Assembly: GCF_000336815.1 (NCBI RefSeq)
Contig: NZ_AOLG01000048.1
Span: 1 to 64,000 of the forward strand
DNA: 64,000 nucleotides
DNA from: Haloferax prahovense DSM 18310
Lineage (GTDB): Archaea > Halobacteriota > Halobacteria > Halobacteriales > Haloferacaceae
Reading direction: 5' to 3'
In this document: piece by piece, positions 27,419 to 37,063 of the stretch
Layout of the letters: every line of letters starts with the position of its first letter
Numbering within the stretch: the first letter of the stretch is position 1
Notes under the pieces: generated by a model
Databases searched by the model: none
Seen by the model: the letters and a program-made list of their open reading frames with translations, nothing else
What the model was told of the DNA's origin: nothing
Position numbers and translations under genes: made by a program

Positions 27419-29077
27419 ATGACCGACGAGACGCGCGTCGAATGGCGAGAGTGGGGCCCCGACGCGTTCGCCGAGGCGCGAGCGGCGGACAAGCCCGTCC
27501 TGCTTTCGCTGTCGGCGACGTGGTGCGAGGACTGTCACGAGATGGACGCCGAGACGTACGCTGAGCCGCGCATCGCCGCGAACCTCAACGACGGCTTCGT
27601 CCCGATTCGGGTGAACGTGGACCGCCAGCCGCGCATCCGCGAGCGGTACAACATGGGCGGCTTCCCCTCGACCGTCTTCCTCGCGCCCGACGGCCACCCC
27701 ATCACGGGCGCGACGTTCATCGGCCCCGACGGCATGCGGCAGGTCGTCGACCGCGTGCGCGAGGTGTGGGAGAAGAAGGGCGCGGACGCCGGACGGCTCC
27801 CGCGGGCGCTCAGGGGCGACCTCCCCCCCGCGGGCGAGGTCTCGCCTCGAATCGAGTCGCACCTCGCCGGCCAGTTGGAAGTCGCCTTCGACGAGGCCCA
27901 CGGCGGGTGGGGCGACGCCGCGAAGTTCCCGCTCCCGCGGACCGTCGGGTTCGCGCTGAAGCGCGACCGAAGCCGGGCGCTCCGGTCGCTCGACGCGATT
28001 CGCGACGGCCTATTCGACCCCGTCGAAGGCGGCTTCTTCCGCTACGCCGACGACGCCGCGTGGTCGAAGCCGAACCGCGAGAAGACGCTCGAATCGAACG
28101 CCGCGCTCCTGCGGGCGTTCGCCAACGGCTACCGCTACACCGGCGAGGACGCCTACCTCGACCCGGCCGCGGGGACCGCCGAGTTCCTCGTCGACTCGCT
28201 GTGGACGGGGACCGGCTTCGCGGGGAGCATGGGTCCCGCCGCGGGGACGGACTACTACCTCCTCGGAAAGGAGGGCCGCGACAACGCGCCCGGCCCGCGG
28301 ACCGACCTCACCGTCTACGCCGGCGGCAACGCCCTCGCCGCGGACGCGCTGTTGGTGCTGGCTGGCCTCACCGACGACGAGCGGGCCCGCGAGTTCGGCT
28401 CCCGCGCGCTCGACAGACTCGCCGAGGACCTCGTCGACGACGGCGTCGTGACTCACTTCCGGTCCGGCGGCGACGCGGGCGAGAAGCTCCTGCTCGAAGA
28501 CCAGGCGCGCGTGGTCGCCGCGGCCTGCCGCGCCCGACAGGTGCTCGGCGACGAGTCGGTCGCGGGCGACCCGCTCCTCGCGTTCGCCGCCGATGCCGCC
28601 GACGCCGCCATCGACGAACTGTTCGACGAGGGCTCGTTCCTCGACGGTCCCGCGAGCGGCGAGGCGCTCCTGTCGTCGCCGCTCCGCCCGCTCGACGGGA
28701 ACGTGGAGATGGCGAACGCGCTGCTCGACCTCGCGGCGCTCACGGGAGACGAACGCTACCGCGAGGTGGCACAGGAGACCATCGGCGCGTTCGCGGGCGC
28801 GTGGGACCGTATCGGCGTACAAATCGCCGCCTACGGGACCGCGGCGGCGCGTCTGCTCCGCGACCCGCTCGTCGTGGAACTCAACGACGGCGCCGGTTCC
28901 GACCTCCACCGGGCGGCGCTCCGCGTCGCCGACCACGAGGCGCTCGTGGTTCCCGAGGCCGACGCCGACGGCCTCGCCGACGGGACCGCGCGCGTCAGCG
29001 CCGGCGAGACGACGGTGGAGGCAACCACTCCCGAGGAGTTGATGCAGGCGGTGTCCTCAGTCACGCCCGACGCCTGA
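27419..29077 (+). CDS. Thioredoxin-domain DUF255 protein (YyaL/spermatogenesis-associated type)
   Basis: 552-residue protein with an N-terminal thioredoxin-like DUF255 domain (about 1-120; SATWCEDCHEMDAETY carries the CxxC at about residues 36-39) and a long alpha/alpha-barrel domain similar to glycosidases and N-acylglucosamine epimerases (about 140-530). The family is much longer in bacteria (about 650-700 residues), so this version is shorter in the barrel. The function is not settled in the family. Start at ATG 27419; the open frame upstream is a shadow. Confidence 0.88.
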   Translation: MTDETRVEWREWGPDAFAEARAADKPVLLSLSATWCEDCHEMDAETYAEPRIAANLNDGFVPIRVNVDRQPRIRERYNMGGFPSTVFLAPDGHPITGATFIGPDGMRQVVDRVREVWEKKGADAGRLPRALRGDLPPAGEVSPRIESHLAGQLEVAFDEAHGGWGDAAKFPLPRTVGFALKRDRSRALRSLDAIRDGLFDPVEGGFFRYADDAAWSKPNREKTLESNAALLRAFANGYRYTGEDAYLDPAAGTAEFLVDSLWTGTGFAGSMGPAAGTDYYLLGKEGRDNAPGPRTDLTVYAGGNALAADALLVLAGLTDDERAREFGSRALDRLAEDLVDDGVVTHFRSGGDAGEKLLLEDQARVVAAACRARQVLGDESVAGDPLLAFAADAADAAIDELFDEGSFLDGPASGEALLSSPLRPLDGNVEMANALLDLAALTGDERYREVAQETIGAFAGAWDRIGVQIAAYGTAAARLLRDPLVVELNDGAGSDLHRAALRVADHEALVVPEADADGLADGTARVSAGETTVEATTPEELMQAVSSVTPDA

Positions 29078-29151
29078 CCGCAACCGACGGCAACCGCGAG
29101 CGGGTGTAAACATCCGGTTTGTTTATCAGGGAGAAACGAGACGGACGGTGC

Positions 29152-29955
29152 ATGACCAGTCTGCGAGACCTCGGGTTGTCCGAGTACGAGGCCCGAGCCT
29201 ACCGCGCGCTTCTGCGGACGGGCGCGACGACGGCCAAGGAGCTATCGCGCGCCAGCGACGTCCCCATGGGCCGCGTCTACGACGTGCTGAACAGTCTCGA
29301 ACAGTATCACCTCATCCGGAGTCAGGCGGCCAGCCGGCCGAAGAAGTACGTCGCCGTCGAGCCCGACACGGCGCTCGACCGCCTGCTCGAATCGAAGCGT
29401 CAGGAGCTGGCCGAGAAGGCCGAGCAGTACGAGAACGTCGTCGCCGAGCTGACTGACGAACTCGACGCCGCGGAGCCCGTCCACGACCAGTTCTGGACGG
29501 CCGCGGTCGGCGCGGACGAGACCATCGACCTGCTCGTCGAGCGACTCGCGGCGGCCGACCACTCGCTCGTGATGGTCGCCGGAACGCCCTCGCCGCAGTT
29601 CGACCTCGACGCCGTCGGCGACCTCGTCGTCGACGAACTGGAGGCCGCGCTCGACCGCGGCGTGGAGGTCTCGATGCTCATGTCGCCGGACCTCGTCGAC
29701 AGCCTGCCCGAGAGCGTCGGCCAGAGCTACATGAACCGGCTGTCGAGCGCGCAGAACTTCCACGTGCGAACTGCCGAGAACGTCACGGGCGTGTTCAATC
29801 TCATCGACGACGTGGAGGTCTGCATCGAGGTCCCGAACCCCCTCGACCCCGGGCAGGCGTTCGCCATGATAGACCTGAAAGACCCCGAGTTCGCCGCCGA
29901 CCTCCGAGAGACGTTCGACCCGCGCTGGGAGGAAGCGGCACCGCTCCCACTGTAG
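29152..29955 (+). CDS. TrmB-family transcriptional regulator
   Basis: 267-residue sugar-type regulator with an N-terminal winged-helix domain (LGLSEYEARAYRALLRTG, then the recognition helix around SRASDVPMGRVYDVLNSLE) and a C-terminal TrmB-like effector-binding domain containing a phospholipase-D-like motif region. TrmB proteins bind promoters and respond to sugars or other metabolites; the target is not obvious here. A TGTTTATCA TATA element about 27-30 bases before the ATG suggests a leaderless message. Confidence 0.9.
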   Translation: MTSLRDLGLSEYEARAYRALLRTGATTAKELSRASDVPMGRVYDVLNSLEQYHLIRSQAASRPKKYVAVEPDTALDRLLESKRQELAEKAEQYENVVAELTDELDAAEPVHDQFWTAAVGADETIDLLVERLAAADHSLVMVAGTPSPQFDLDAVGDLVVDELEAALDRGVEVSMLMSPDLVDSLPESVGQSYMNRLSSAQNFHVRTAENVTGVFNLIDDVEVCIEVPNPLDPGQAFAMIDLKDPEFAADLRETFDPRWEEAAPLPL

Positions 29956-29999
29956 GGATTCGGAGAGAGAAAGCGGTTGTGTCCGGGTGCGGAGACCGT

Positions 30000-30926
30000 T
30001 CAGGCGTCGAGTTCGTCGCGGAGCTGTCCCAGCGTCACCTCGCGCTCGGCGTGCGCGTTGTGCTGGTGAATCGACTCGTCGTTCGACTGTTTCATGTGGA
30101 CCACCGCGTCGTCGCCGAGGTGGTCGAGTGCGTCGACGGACATCTCGGCCATCGAGCGGACGCAGTCCTCGACGAACTTCGCGTTCGCGTGGGCGTGGTA
30201 GGTCATGTGGTCCTCGTCGGGGCGCTTGGCGAGGTTGTAGATGCGCGCCGACATCGAGTCGCGGGCGATGTCGATGAGGTCCATGAGGTCGACCTCGGGC
30301 GAGCCCTGCGTCTCGACGGTGAGCGTGGCGTGGCCGCGCTGGGAGTGGCCCGGCTGGGGGACCTTGTCGAGGAACTCCTCGATGGTGTCGTCGTCGACCG
30401 AGAGGTCCTGCAACACGTCGCGGGCGCGGGAGGCGGACATGCCCTGCGAGCAGGGACAGACGGTCATGCCGACCACTTCCGCACCGATTTCCTCGCGGGT
30501 GCCCTCCTCGGTCGCGGTGGCGCTGGCGATGATCTGTGCGGTGCTCTGGGTGGAGAGTCCGCTGGCGGGGGTGTCCTCGCGGACGACGAGTTCGGCGGTC
30601 ATGCTGACCTCGGCGGTCGTCGTGTACTCGTGCTTCGCGAGGAGGCGCTCGGCGGCGTCGCCGCACATGTCTTCGACGCGGTAGGCCGGCTCGGAGACGG
30701 CGGCTTCGAGGACCTCGTCGATGACCTGCATATTTCGGCTCATGTCGATGCCCTTGCGGCCGCCGGGGAGGTCGACGAAGACCTCGAACTCAGCCATCAA
30801 GACGAGGGGTCGCTTCCCGTCGCGGGCGATCTTGACGAGCTTCTCGACGCCTGTGACGCCGACCTGGCTCAGCCCGACGGTCACGTCCGGCTGGGAGGCC
30901 TGTACGTCAGGCAACTGGTGACTCAT
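30000..30926 (-). CDS. mptA: GTP cyclohydrolase MptA (folE2 type)
   Basis: 308-residue iron-dependent GTP cyclohydrolase of the FolE2/MptA family, which opens GTP to 7,8-dihydroneopterin 2',3'-cyclic phosphate on the way to methanopterin or folate-type pterins and to tRNA modification precursors. The conserved Cys motif [17 protein letters not shown] (metal site), [20 protein letters not shown] and the [13 protein letters not shown] segment are in place. It has the normal length and its ATG is directly in front of the family start MSHQLPDVQ. It is on the minus strand, convergent with the TrmB regulator. Confidence 0.95.
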   Translation of the reverse strand: MSHQLPDVQASQPDVTVGLSQVGVTGVEKLVKIARDGKRPLVLMAEFEVFVDLPGGRKGIDMSRNMQVIDEVLEAAVSEPAYRVEDMCGDAAERLLAKHEYTTTAEVSMTAELVVREDTPASGLSTQSTAQIIASATATEEGTREEIGAEVVGMTVCPCSQGMSASRARDVLQDLSVDDDTIEEFLDKVPQPGHSQRGHATLTVETQGSPEVDLMDLIDIARDSMSARIYNLAKRPDEDHMTYHAHANAKFVEDCVRSMAEMSVDALDHLGDDAVVHMKQSNDESIHQHNAHAEREVTLGQLRDELDA

Positions 30927-31007
30927 CGAAGAATAAAAAGTGCCGTTGCTGATTAGTGCTTTCGATAGGGGAACAGAATCGCGGGCGAACGCCCCGCTGT
31001 GCTCCGA

Positions 31008-31430
31008 CTACGGCCAGTCGTCGCGCCCCTCGTCCTCGAAGGGGTCCGCGGGGGCGTCGTCGTCGCCGGCGAGCACCCACTCGGCGGCCTCGGCGGCGTC
31101 CTCGACGGGGAGGTACTCCCAGCCGGTCTCCTCGGCCACCGCGCGGTCCTCGTCGGACGTGCCGACGAAGACGTGCCGGTCGGTGTCGAACTGGCGCATC
31201 ACGTTTTCGAGGCTCTCTTTGACGCCGCGCGGTCCGGAGAAGAAGTCCTGCCGGATGCGCTCTTTTCGGGTGAAGTTCGTCACGACGTACGTCGGCTTCT
31301 CGCTCACCACGCCGATGTACTTCGTCCACGTCCGGGCGTCCGAAAACGCCGCGTTCGGGTCGCCGAGCTGCTTGAGCGCGGAGAGTTCGAACGCGAGCGT
31401 CATCGTTCCTTGGCCGCCACCTGTTGCCAT
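31008..31430 (-). CDS. Conserved haloarchaeal protein (DUF7124-like)
   Basis: 140-residue acidic protein with a Rossmann-like pattern (MTLAFELSALKQLGDPNAAF, YIGVVSEKPTYVVTNF) and an acidic C-terminal tail. It matches my memory of the haloarchaeal DUF7124 family; the function is not known. Start is the ATG at 31430 (MATGGGQG) or the ATG at 31403 (MTLAFELS), which is where the family usually begins. The gene lies upstream of mptA on the same strand with an 81-base gap and could be transcribed with it. Confidence 0.78.
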   Translation of the reverse strand: MATGGGQGTMTLAFELSALKQLGDPNAAFSDARTWTKYIGVVSEKPTYVVTNFTRKERIRQDFFSGPRGVKESLENVMRQFDTDRHVFVGTSDEDRAVAEETGWEYLPVEDAAEAAEWVLAGDDDAPADPFEDEGRDDWP

Positions 31431-31556
31431 ACCCGGCGATAGGCGGCGACGCGTGGAAAACGACTTCGGTCCCGGCCGTCCGCGAGCGGGAGGCCGTCGG
31501 CTCGGGGGCGACCGAGTCGGGCGGAGAACGCGAGCGACGGGACGGGCGCAGCGAGA

Positions 31557-31796
31557 TTACTGAACGCGGACGTAGTCGGTGAACACCACGATGTCGCCCC
31601 GCGAGAGCCGCGAGGTGGTCGTGTCGATGTCGAGCCGGCCGGCGGGACTGGCGCTCGCGAGCGCGTGCTGGGTCCGCTCGCTCAACTCGTCGAAGTGATG
31701 GACCCGAGCGCCCGGCGGCACGTCGGTAACGGGTGCGACGGTCGGCGGCGCGGTGACTGCTGGGGAAGACGGCGACTGTCCGTCTTTTGATGACAT
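31557..31796 (-). CDS. Small hypothetical protein (79 aa)
   Basis: 79-residue protein with a Pro/Ser/Ala-rich N-terminus and a folded-looking C-terminal half (VHHFDELSERTQHAL, IDTTTSRLSRGDIVVFTDYVRV). Short haloarchaeal proteins with a HAL-type DELSERTQ motif are common, but I cannot name one with a function. The upstream ATG two codons earlier in the longer frame is possible. AACACACACCATGGGTGGGG sits upstream; the TATA region includes GATAAATG about 30 bases away. Confidence 0.65.
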   Translation of the reverse strand: MSSKDGQSPSSPAVTAPPTVAPVTDVPPGARVHHFDELSERTQHALASASPAGRLDIDTTTSRLSRGDIVVFTDYVRVQ

Positions 31797-31847
31797 GTGG
31801 TAACACACACCATGGGTGGGGATAAATGTTTGGCCGGCGAGACGACT

Positions 31848-31938
31848 GGCGGGGCGCGTAACGACGGGCGAAAGAGAGCCAAGAACGAGGGGGCGGGGCG
31901 CGTAACGACGGGCGAAAGAGAGCCAAGAACGAGGGGGC
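31848..31938. repeat. 44-bp perfect tandem duplication (2.07 copies)
   Basis: A 44-base unit beginning GGCGGGGCGCGTAACGACGG is repeated exactly from 31848-31891 to 31892-31935, with three more identical bases. It lies in the 243-base spacer between the 79-residue gene and the FAD oxidoreductase gene, which faces its 3' end. The absence of any mismatch suggests a recent slippage or duplication. Confidence 0.95.
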
Positions 31939-32039
31939 GAACCGCGAACGCAGGCGAGCGCCCGGCGGGCCGAAGCCGCGCCGGGCGGCCGCGCGCAGAC
32001 GCGGCTGGCCGGGTGAAAACAGCGGGAGCGGGTCCCGAG

Positions 32040-33281
32040 TTACTGTTCGGCCGCCGCGCCTTCGAGGTCGTCGAGCTGGAAGTCCTGCTTCACGAGGATT
32101 TCCTTCTGCCCGCTGACGTCGACCTGCTCGCGCATGAGCTTCTTGTACTTCGTCTGCGGCGAGAGGTCGCCGATGAGGACGCCGCCGACGATTTTGCCGT
32201 CCTTGATGGCGAGACGCCGCCACTCGGTGTCGGAGTACTTGGCCTCGACGTGGTCGTCGCCGAGCGTCGGGTGGCCGAACGAGAGGAACGGGAAGTCGAA
32301 GTGGGTGATGGAGTACGACGAGACCCAGCGGAACTCCTCGGAGCCGTAATCGACCATGTTCTTGGCCGCGATGGTGCCCTGCTCTTTGGCGGAGCCCCAC
32401 GCGCCGTTCTGGGCGCGGTCGCCGAGGATGAGGTCGTGGAACTCGGTGATGTCACCGGCCGCGAAGATGTCATCGTGGTTCGTCCGCATGAACTCGTCCG
32501 TGTAGATGCCGTTGTCGTACTCGATGTCGGTGCCACCGAGAATCTCCGTGTTGAAGTTCAGGCCGATGGCGATGCCGACGAAGTCGGCGTCGTAGCGGTC
32601 GCCGTTGGGGTCGACGGCGGTCGTGACGCGGTCGTCGTCGTCGACCTCGAAGTGGTCGACGCCGGAGTCGAAGACGGGTTCGACGTTGCGCTCGCGGAGC
32701 GCCTCGTGGATGATTTCCGCGCCTTCCTCGGAGAGCGCGTAGCGCCACCACGCCTTGCCGCGCATGAGGTACTTGCCCTCGACCTCCTGGGCGGCGGTGA
32801 TGGCCGCGAGGTCGATGCCGAGCAGGCCCGCGCCGATGACGACGGAGTTGTCCGCGCCCTCGATGTGCTCTTTGATGTCGCGGGCGTCTTGGAACGTCCA
32901 GAAGTGGTGGATACCCTCCGCGTCGGAGTTCTCGACGGGGAGCTGGGTCGGCGTGCCACCGATGGCGAGAAGCAGTTTGTCGTAGTCGTACTCGGTGCCG
33001 TCGTGGGCGGTGACGGTGTGGCCCTCGGGGTCGATGTCCGTGACGAGCGTGTTGAGTTCGAGGTCCACGTCGCGGTCGTCGTACCACGACTCGTCGTGGA
33101 TGGAGATGGGTGCCTCGGGCAGTTTGCCCTTGGCGAATTCCTTGATGAGAATGCGGTTGTACAGCGGTTCGCCCTCGTCCGTGATGATGGTGATGTCGGC
33201 GTCGGGTTCCTCTTCGCGGAGTGTCTCAGCCGCTGAGGCCCCGGCGATACCGTCGCCGACGATCACGTACGATTGGCTCAT
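32040..33281 (-). CDS. NAD(P)/FAD-dependent oxidoreductase
   Basis: 413-residue pyridine-nucleotide-disulphide-type oxidoreductase. The N-terminal FAD loop GDGIAGASAAETL (residues about 7-19), the second dinucleotide loop VIGAGLLGIDLAA (about 145-157) and the third FAD motif IFAAGDITEFHD are in the right order; there is no redox-active CxxC. It resembles the assimilatory nitrite-reductase-type or rubredoxin-reductase-type subgroup. The substrate or electron partner is not obvious from its neighbours. Start at ATG 33281. Confidence 0.9.
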   Translation of the reverse strand: MSQSYVIVGDGIAGASAAETLREEEPDADITIITDEGEPLYNRILIKEFAKGKLPEAPISIHDESWYDDRDVDLELNTLVTDIDPEGHTVTAHDGTEYDYDKLLLAIGGTPTQLPVENSDAEGIHHFWTFQDARDIKEHIEGADNSVVIGAGLLGIDLAAITAAQEVEGKYLMRGKAWWRYALSEEGAEIIHEALRERNVEPVFDSGVDHFEVDDDDRVTTAVDPNGDRYDADFVGIAIGLNFNTEILGGTDIEYDNGIYTDEFMRTNHDDIFAAGDITEFHDLILGDRAQNGAWGSAKEQGTIAAKNMVDYGSEEFRWVSSYSITHFDFPFLSFGHPTLGDDHVEAKYSDTEWRRLAIKDGKIVGGVLIGDLSPQTKYKKLMREQVDVSGQKEILVKQDFQLDDLEGAAAEQ

Positions 33282-33388
33282 GACCCGACGTTTGTATTCG
33301 GGGTTAATGTGGATTGCTATCTCCCTCATGATTGTTTTGCAGCCGGAAATCGGGACGAGATGGGGAGACGGGAGCCGAATCGCGGCTG

Positions 33389-33775
33389 TTACTGCGTCTC
33401 ACCGAACCGCTCGGTGAAGTCGCCGTCGGCGGCGGCCGGGCACTCCGAGGGTGCCGACTCCGCGTCGTCGTCGCCGCGAGCGAACGCGGCGCGAACAAAG
33501 CCGCGGACGCGGGCGGGAACGCCGCTGGTGGCGGCGATGCGGACGACTCCACGAACGCCAGCGACGCCGGCGGCGAAACCGAGCGGCCAGCCCAAGAACA
33601 GCACCACGAGACCGAGACCGGGCGCGAGCGGGGCGACGAGCGTCGCGACCGCGGTGGCCGCGACGACGCCGAGGACCGCCGCGACCGCGACGAGCGCCGT
33701 CTCTGAGAGCGTTCTGAACCGGATCGGGACTATCTCTCGTACGTCGCCGCGGCCGAAGTGGATATCGTCAAACAT
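33389..33775 (-). CDS. Membrane protein, 128 aa
   Basis: 128-residue protein with two or three hydrophobic segments in the middle (about residues 26-75: TALVAVAAVLGVVAATAVAT, GLGLVVLFLGWPLGFAAGVAG) and a soluble acidic tail. No family recognised. Its ATG at 33775 is about 90 bases before the winged-helix regulator gene ends; both are on the minus strand, so the regulator could be upstream in the same transcript. Confidence 0.72.
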   Translation of the reverse strand: MFDDIHFGRGDVREIVPIRFRTLSETALVAVAAVLGVVAATAVATLVAPLAPGLGLVVLFLGWPLGFAAGVAGVRGVVRIAATSGVPARVRGFVRAAFARGDDDAESAPSECPAAADGDFTERFGETQ

Positions 33776-33863
33776 GGTCGTTCTCCTCGTTTGGAGAGAC
33801 GACCGCCGACACCAAAAGGGTAATCTGAATTACATTTCTGTAAGCGGGCTTACCGTAGCGCGC

Positions 33864-34772
33864 TTATGCAATCTTCTCGACAGCTTCGACCGCAGAGTCG
33901 ACGACCGAGAGTTCGTCGTCGAGGTCGACGACGAGCGCCTCGTCTCCGTGTTCGATGCGGACGCGGACGCGCCACGGGTCCTCCGAGACGACGGTGAGTG
34001 CCTCGTCGCCGACGACCCACGGGAACCGCCAGAAGGGAGTTCCGCACACGTCCTGTCCCCGCGAGGAAAGGAAGCCGAGGACGGTCGACTCGTCGAGCAG
34101 GACCAGCCCGACGGGCGAGACGGCCTCGTAGGCGCACTGGCCGCAGCGGTGGGTCACGACCACGTCGAGGTCGAACGGGTCGGCGTCGCGGGACAGCGAG
34201 GTGCTCGTCGTCCCGCCGCACTCGGGGCAGACGCCGTCGGCGGCGAGGCAGTGGAGGTGTCGCACGCGCTGGTCGAACGCCGATAGGAGCGCCTCCGTGG
34301 TGCGCCCTTCGAGGCCGCCGGGTGGGAACTCCTCGTGGGCGTGGGTCCGCGCGCAGTCGGCGCAGGAGATTGTGAGTTTCTCGTCGCCGTAGTCGGCTTC
34401 GAGCGGGCCGTCGCAGGCGACACAGGAGCCGGGTGCCGAAAAGGCGGGGAGGACGGGGTCCTCGTTGAACGTCCCCGCGAGCACGGCGCGGACGACCTTC
34501 TCGCCGGCGTGGCGGAAGTCGTAGCCGTCGTCGGTCTTGCGGACGAACTGGCCGCGGAGCTTTCCGAGGTGGTAGTTGAATCGCGCGCTGTCGTCGACGC
34601 CGACCCGTCGGCGGAGTTCGGAGAAGGGAACGGGTCGGTCGGGTGACTCCCAGAGCGCTTCGAGGATGGTGAGTCGGGTCTCGTCGGCGACGATGCCGAA
34701 CGCTTCGGCCGGCGAGATGCAGTCGTCGCACTCGAGGACCGAGTCCTCGCGGACGGATGCGGAGTCGCTCAT
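33864..34772 (-). CDS. Winged-helix regulator with zinc ribbons (ArsR-like)
   Basis: 302-residue haloarchaeal regulator. The N-terminus (residues about 15-85) is an ArsR-like winged helix (AFGIVADETRLTILEALWES, then SARFNYHLGKLRGQFVRK as recognition helix). The central and C-terminal part carries two zinc-ribbon-like CxxC pairs (CVACDGP..CADC and CPECGG..CGQC), followed by a beta-rich domain. Such HTH-plus-zinc-ribbon proteins are often found in haloarchaea as predicted transcriptional regulators. The CxxC pairs probably bind zinc; target unknown. Confidence 0.85.
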   Translation of the reverse strand: MSDSASVREDSVLECDDCISPAEAFGIVADETRLTILEALWESPDRPVPFSELRRRVGVDDSARFNYHLGKLRGQFVRKTDDGYDFRHAGEKVVRAVLAGTFNEDPVLPAFSAPGSCVACDGPLEADYGDEKLTISCADCARTHAHEEFPPGGLEGRTTEALLSAFDQRVRHLHCLAADGVCPECGGTTSTSLSRDADPFDLDVVVTHRCGQCAYEAVSPVGLVLLDESTVLGFLSSRGQDVCGTPFWRFPWVVGDEALTVVSEDPWRVRVRIEHGDEALVVDLDDELSVVDSAVEAVEKIA

Positions 34773-34948
34773 ACCCCTCACATGCGGGCGAACCGCATTA
34801 AATCACCTCGTAAAATTTCGTTCGGGAACTCGCGGGTCGCGTCGCCCGCGTGAGTCAGGCGGGGTCGCGTCCGTCTCGCGCGGGACGCCCGCGAAGCGCC
34901 CCCGGAGACGTGGTCTTTACGTGTATCCGACCCGAAGCGGACGACGGA

Positions 34949-35551
34949 ATGAAGATTCGCCAGAACATCCGCCACTTCGCGACGAAGAAGGCCCTCACCA
35001 TGCCGGTCATCGGCGACATCGCCACCGAGAAGATGGTCGACCTCCACGTCCGTATCTTCGGCGAGCGCGCGGACTCCGACCGCAGAGTGGAGCGAGAGGC
35101 CCACATGGCGGCGTTCTTCGAGTGCACCTTCGACACCTATCTCGCGGCGCTCGACGCCGGCTTCCCCGAGGCCGAGGCCCGCGAGATAACCCACGTCCAG
35201 GCCAACTTCGACTTCTACAACCACGGCTGGACGGAGATGATGGAGATTCCGGTCGACGAAATCGAAGCCCACTACGAACGCTACGAGGAGTTCTTCGAGC
35301 GCCACGGCATCGACATCGCGAACCCCCTCGGCGACTTCCGCACCATCGACATCCCGGACGCGCCCGCGACGCTCGGCAAGCTCGACGACCCGAACCACCC
35401 CCACGCGGAGGGCGGCTTCGCCGACGACGTGTACGTCGAGGACGACTCGGGCGAAGTCGAGGTCGGCGGGGCCGACGAACCCGAGGACGTGGACGTGTCG
35501 GCCGCGCCGGGGATGCAGGACGTCGACGGCACCGACGAGAAGACCGCTTAA
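34949..35551 (+). CDS. DUF6149 family protein
   Basis: 200-residue helical protein of the haloarchaeal DUF6149 family. The first 135 residues are helix-rich with conserved His, Tyr and Asp residues (AAFFECTFDTYLAAL, THVQANFDFYNHGWTEMMEI); the last 60 are a negatively charged disordered tail. No known activity. It is divergent from the winged-helix regulator. The ATG at 34949 is chosen because the family begins MKIRQNIRHF and the upstream frame is a shadow. Confidence 0.8.
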   Translation: MKIRQNIRHFATKKALTMPVIGDIATEKMVDLHVRIFGERADSDRRVEREAHMAAFFECTFDTYLAALDAGFPEAEAREITHVQANFDFYNHGWTEMMEIPVDEIEAHYERYEEFFERHGIDIANPLGDFRTIDIPDAPATLGKLDDPNHPHAEGGFADDVYVEDDSGEVEVGGADEPEDVDVSAAPGMQDVDGTDEKTA

Positions 35552-35578
35552 GAGACGTCGCGCGGAGTCGGGTCGGTT

Positions 35579-37063
35579 CTAATCGTCGGACGGCACGCGG
35601 GGGCCGACGTCGACGACGCTGTGTTTCCACGTCCCGCGGGTGAACCACGCGAACGCGAGCAGCGCCACCCCGACGTTCGAGAAGGCGATGCCGTACCAGA
35701 CGCCGGTCGGGCCCATAGAGAAGAACTCCACGAGCACGAACGCCGCCGGGATGCGCAGCACCCACAGCGAGATGAGCGAGAACACCATCGCCGTCCGGGT
35801 GGACCCGCTCCCGCGGAACCCGCCGTTGACGACGTTGAACGCCCCGAGGAACAGGAACGTCGGGCCGATGATGCGCAGGTAGTCCACGCCGATGGCGATG
35901 ACCGCCTCCTCGCCGGGGATGAACACCGCAACGATGGGTTCGGCGAACAGGTAGGCGGCGGCGGAGACGAACACCAGCGCGGTGACGATGATGCCGACGC
36001 CCCAGAACACCGCGCGCTCGGCGCGCTCGGCCTGGTCAGCGCCGAGGTTCTGGCCGACGACGGTCGAGGTACCCTGCGCGAGGCCGATGGCCGGCAGGAA
36101 CACGAGGGAGTTGAGGCGGTTGCCGATACCGAACGCGGCGACCGCGGTCTCGGTGCTGGCCCCGCCGGCGTTGACGGCGGCGTAGGCGACGAGCGCCGTG
36201 AGGGCGGTCACGCCGAGCGCGCGGGTCGACTGTTCGATGCTCGACGGCGCGCCGATGCGGACGATGCGCTCGACCATCTCGCGCTCCGGAATCAGGTCGC
36301 GCGGCGAGAGGCTGATACCGACCCGCCCAGAGAGCAGGAGCCAGAAGCCGACGAGCGCGCCGACGCCGCGTGAGAACACCGTGGCGATGGCCGCACCCTG
36401 CACGCCGAAGCCGGTGAATCCGGTCGCGGCGAAAAGCGACTGTCCGAGGCCTTCGAGACCGACGAGGCCGAATATCGGGTTCGCGTTGAACCCGAGGATG
36501 AGGAACGGGTCGAGGAAGACGTTGATGACGACGCCGAGGCCCATCAGGTACATCGGCGTCTTGGTGTCGCCCCACCCGCGGAGCAGCGCCTGGAAGATGA
36601 AGAAGCCGAACATGAACGCGACGCCGAGGAAGATGGTGCGCGTGTAGTCGACCGCCAACTGGTGGACTTCGGTGCCGGGCGTCGTCCCGATGAGCGGGAG
36701 CAGTATCGGCGTCAACAGATAGCCGATGACCGCGAACCCGGCCGAAAGCAGGATGACGAACCCGAGGGTCTGCCCGGCGGCGTGGTCGACCTCGTCGTGG
36801 TTACCCGCGCCCTTGTTCTGGGCGACGAGGACCGTCCCGGCGACGGTGAACCCGCCGCCGAACGAGATCATGAGGAAGACGAGCGGCCACGAAAAGGACA
36901 GCGCCGAGACGGCCTCGGAGCCAACGCGGCCGACCCAGAAGGTGTCGGCGAGGTTGTACGCCACCTGCATAATCTGCGAGAAGACGAGCGGCAGCGACAG
37001 CACCAACATCGGCTTGACGAGGTCGCCGTCGACGAGGTTGACGTCCTTCGCCTTCGCGCTCAT
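35579..37063 (-). CDS. MATE family efflux transporter
   Basis: 494-residue multidrug and toxin extrusion (MATE/NorM type) transporter with twelve membrane helices and the family motif at the N-terminal half (NLADTFWVGRVGSEAVSALS, where the asparagine and aspartate are typical). It exports cationic drugs with Na+ or H+. It overlaps the TetR gene by four bases (ATGA), so the repressor and pump form one translation-coupled operon that the repressor probably controls. Confidence 0.94.
   Translation of the reverse strand: MSAKAKDVNLVDGDLVKPMLVLSLPLVFSQIMQVAYNLADTFWVGRVGSEAVSALSFSWPLVFLMISFGGGFTVAGTVLVAQNKGAGNHDEVDHAAGQTLGFVILLSAGFAVIGYLLTPILLPLIGTTPGTEVHQLAVDYTRTIFLGVAFMFGFFIFQALLRGWGDTKTPMYLMGLGVVINVFLDPFLILGFNANPIFGLVGLEGLGQSLFAATGFTGFGVQGAAIATVFSRGVGALVGFWLLLSGRVGISLSPRDLIPEREMVERIVRIGAPSSIEQSTRALGVTALTALVAYAAVNAGGASTETAVAAFGIGNRLNSLVFLPAIGLAQGTSTVVGQNLGADQAERAERAVFWGVGIIVTALVFVSAAAYLFAEPIVAVFIPGEEAVIAIGVDYLRIIGPTFLFLGAFNVVNGGFRGSGSTRTAMVFSLISLWVLRIPAAFVLVEFFSMGPTGVWYGIAFSNVGVALLAFAWFTRGTWKHSVVDVGPRVPSDD

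Noticed and set aside
31797-32039. Possible CRISPR-like array at the 44-bp tandem repeat
   Set aside because: The two copies are directly adjacent with no spacer and are only two in number, so it is a tandem duplication.
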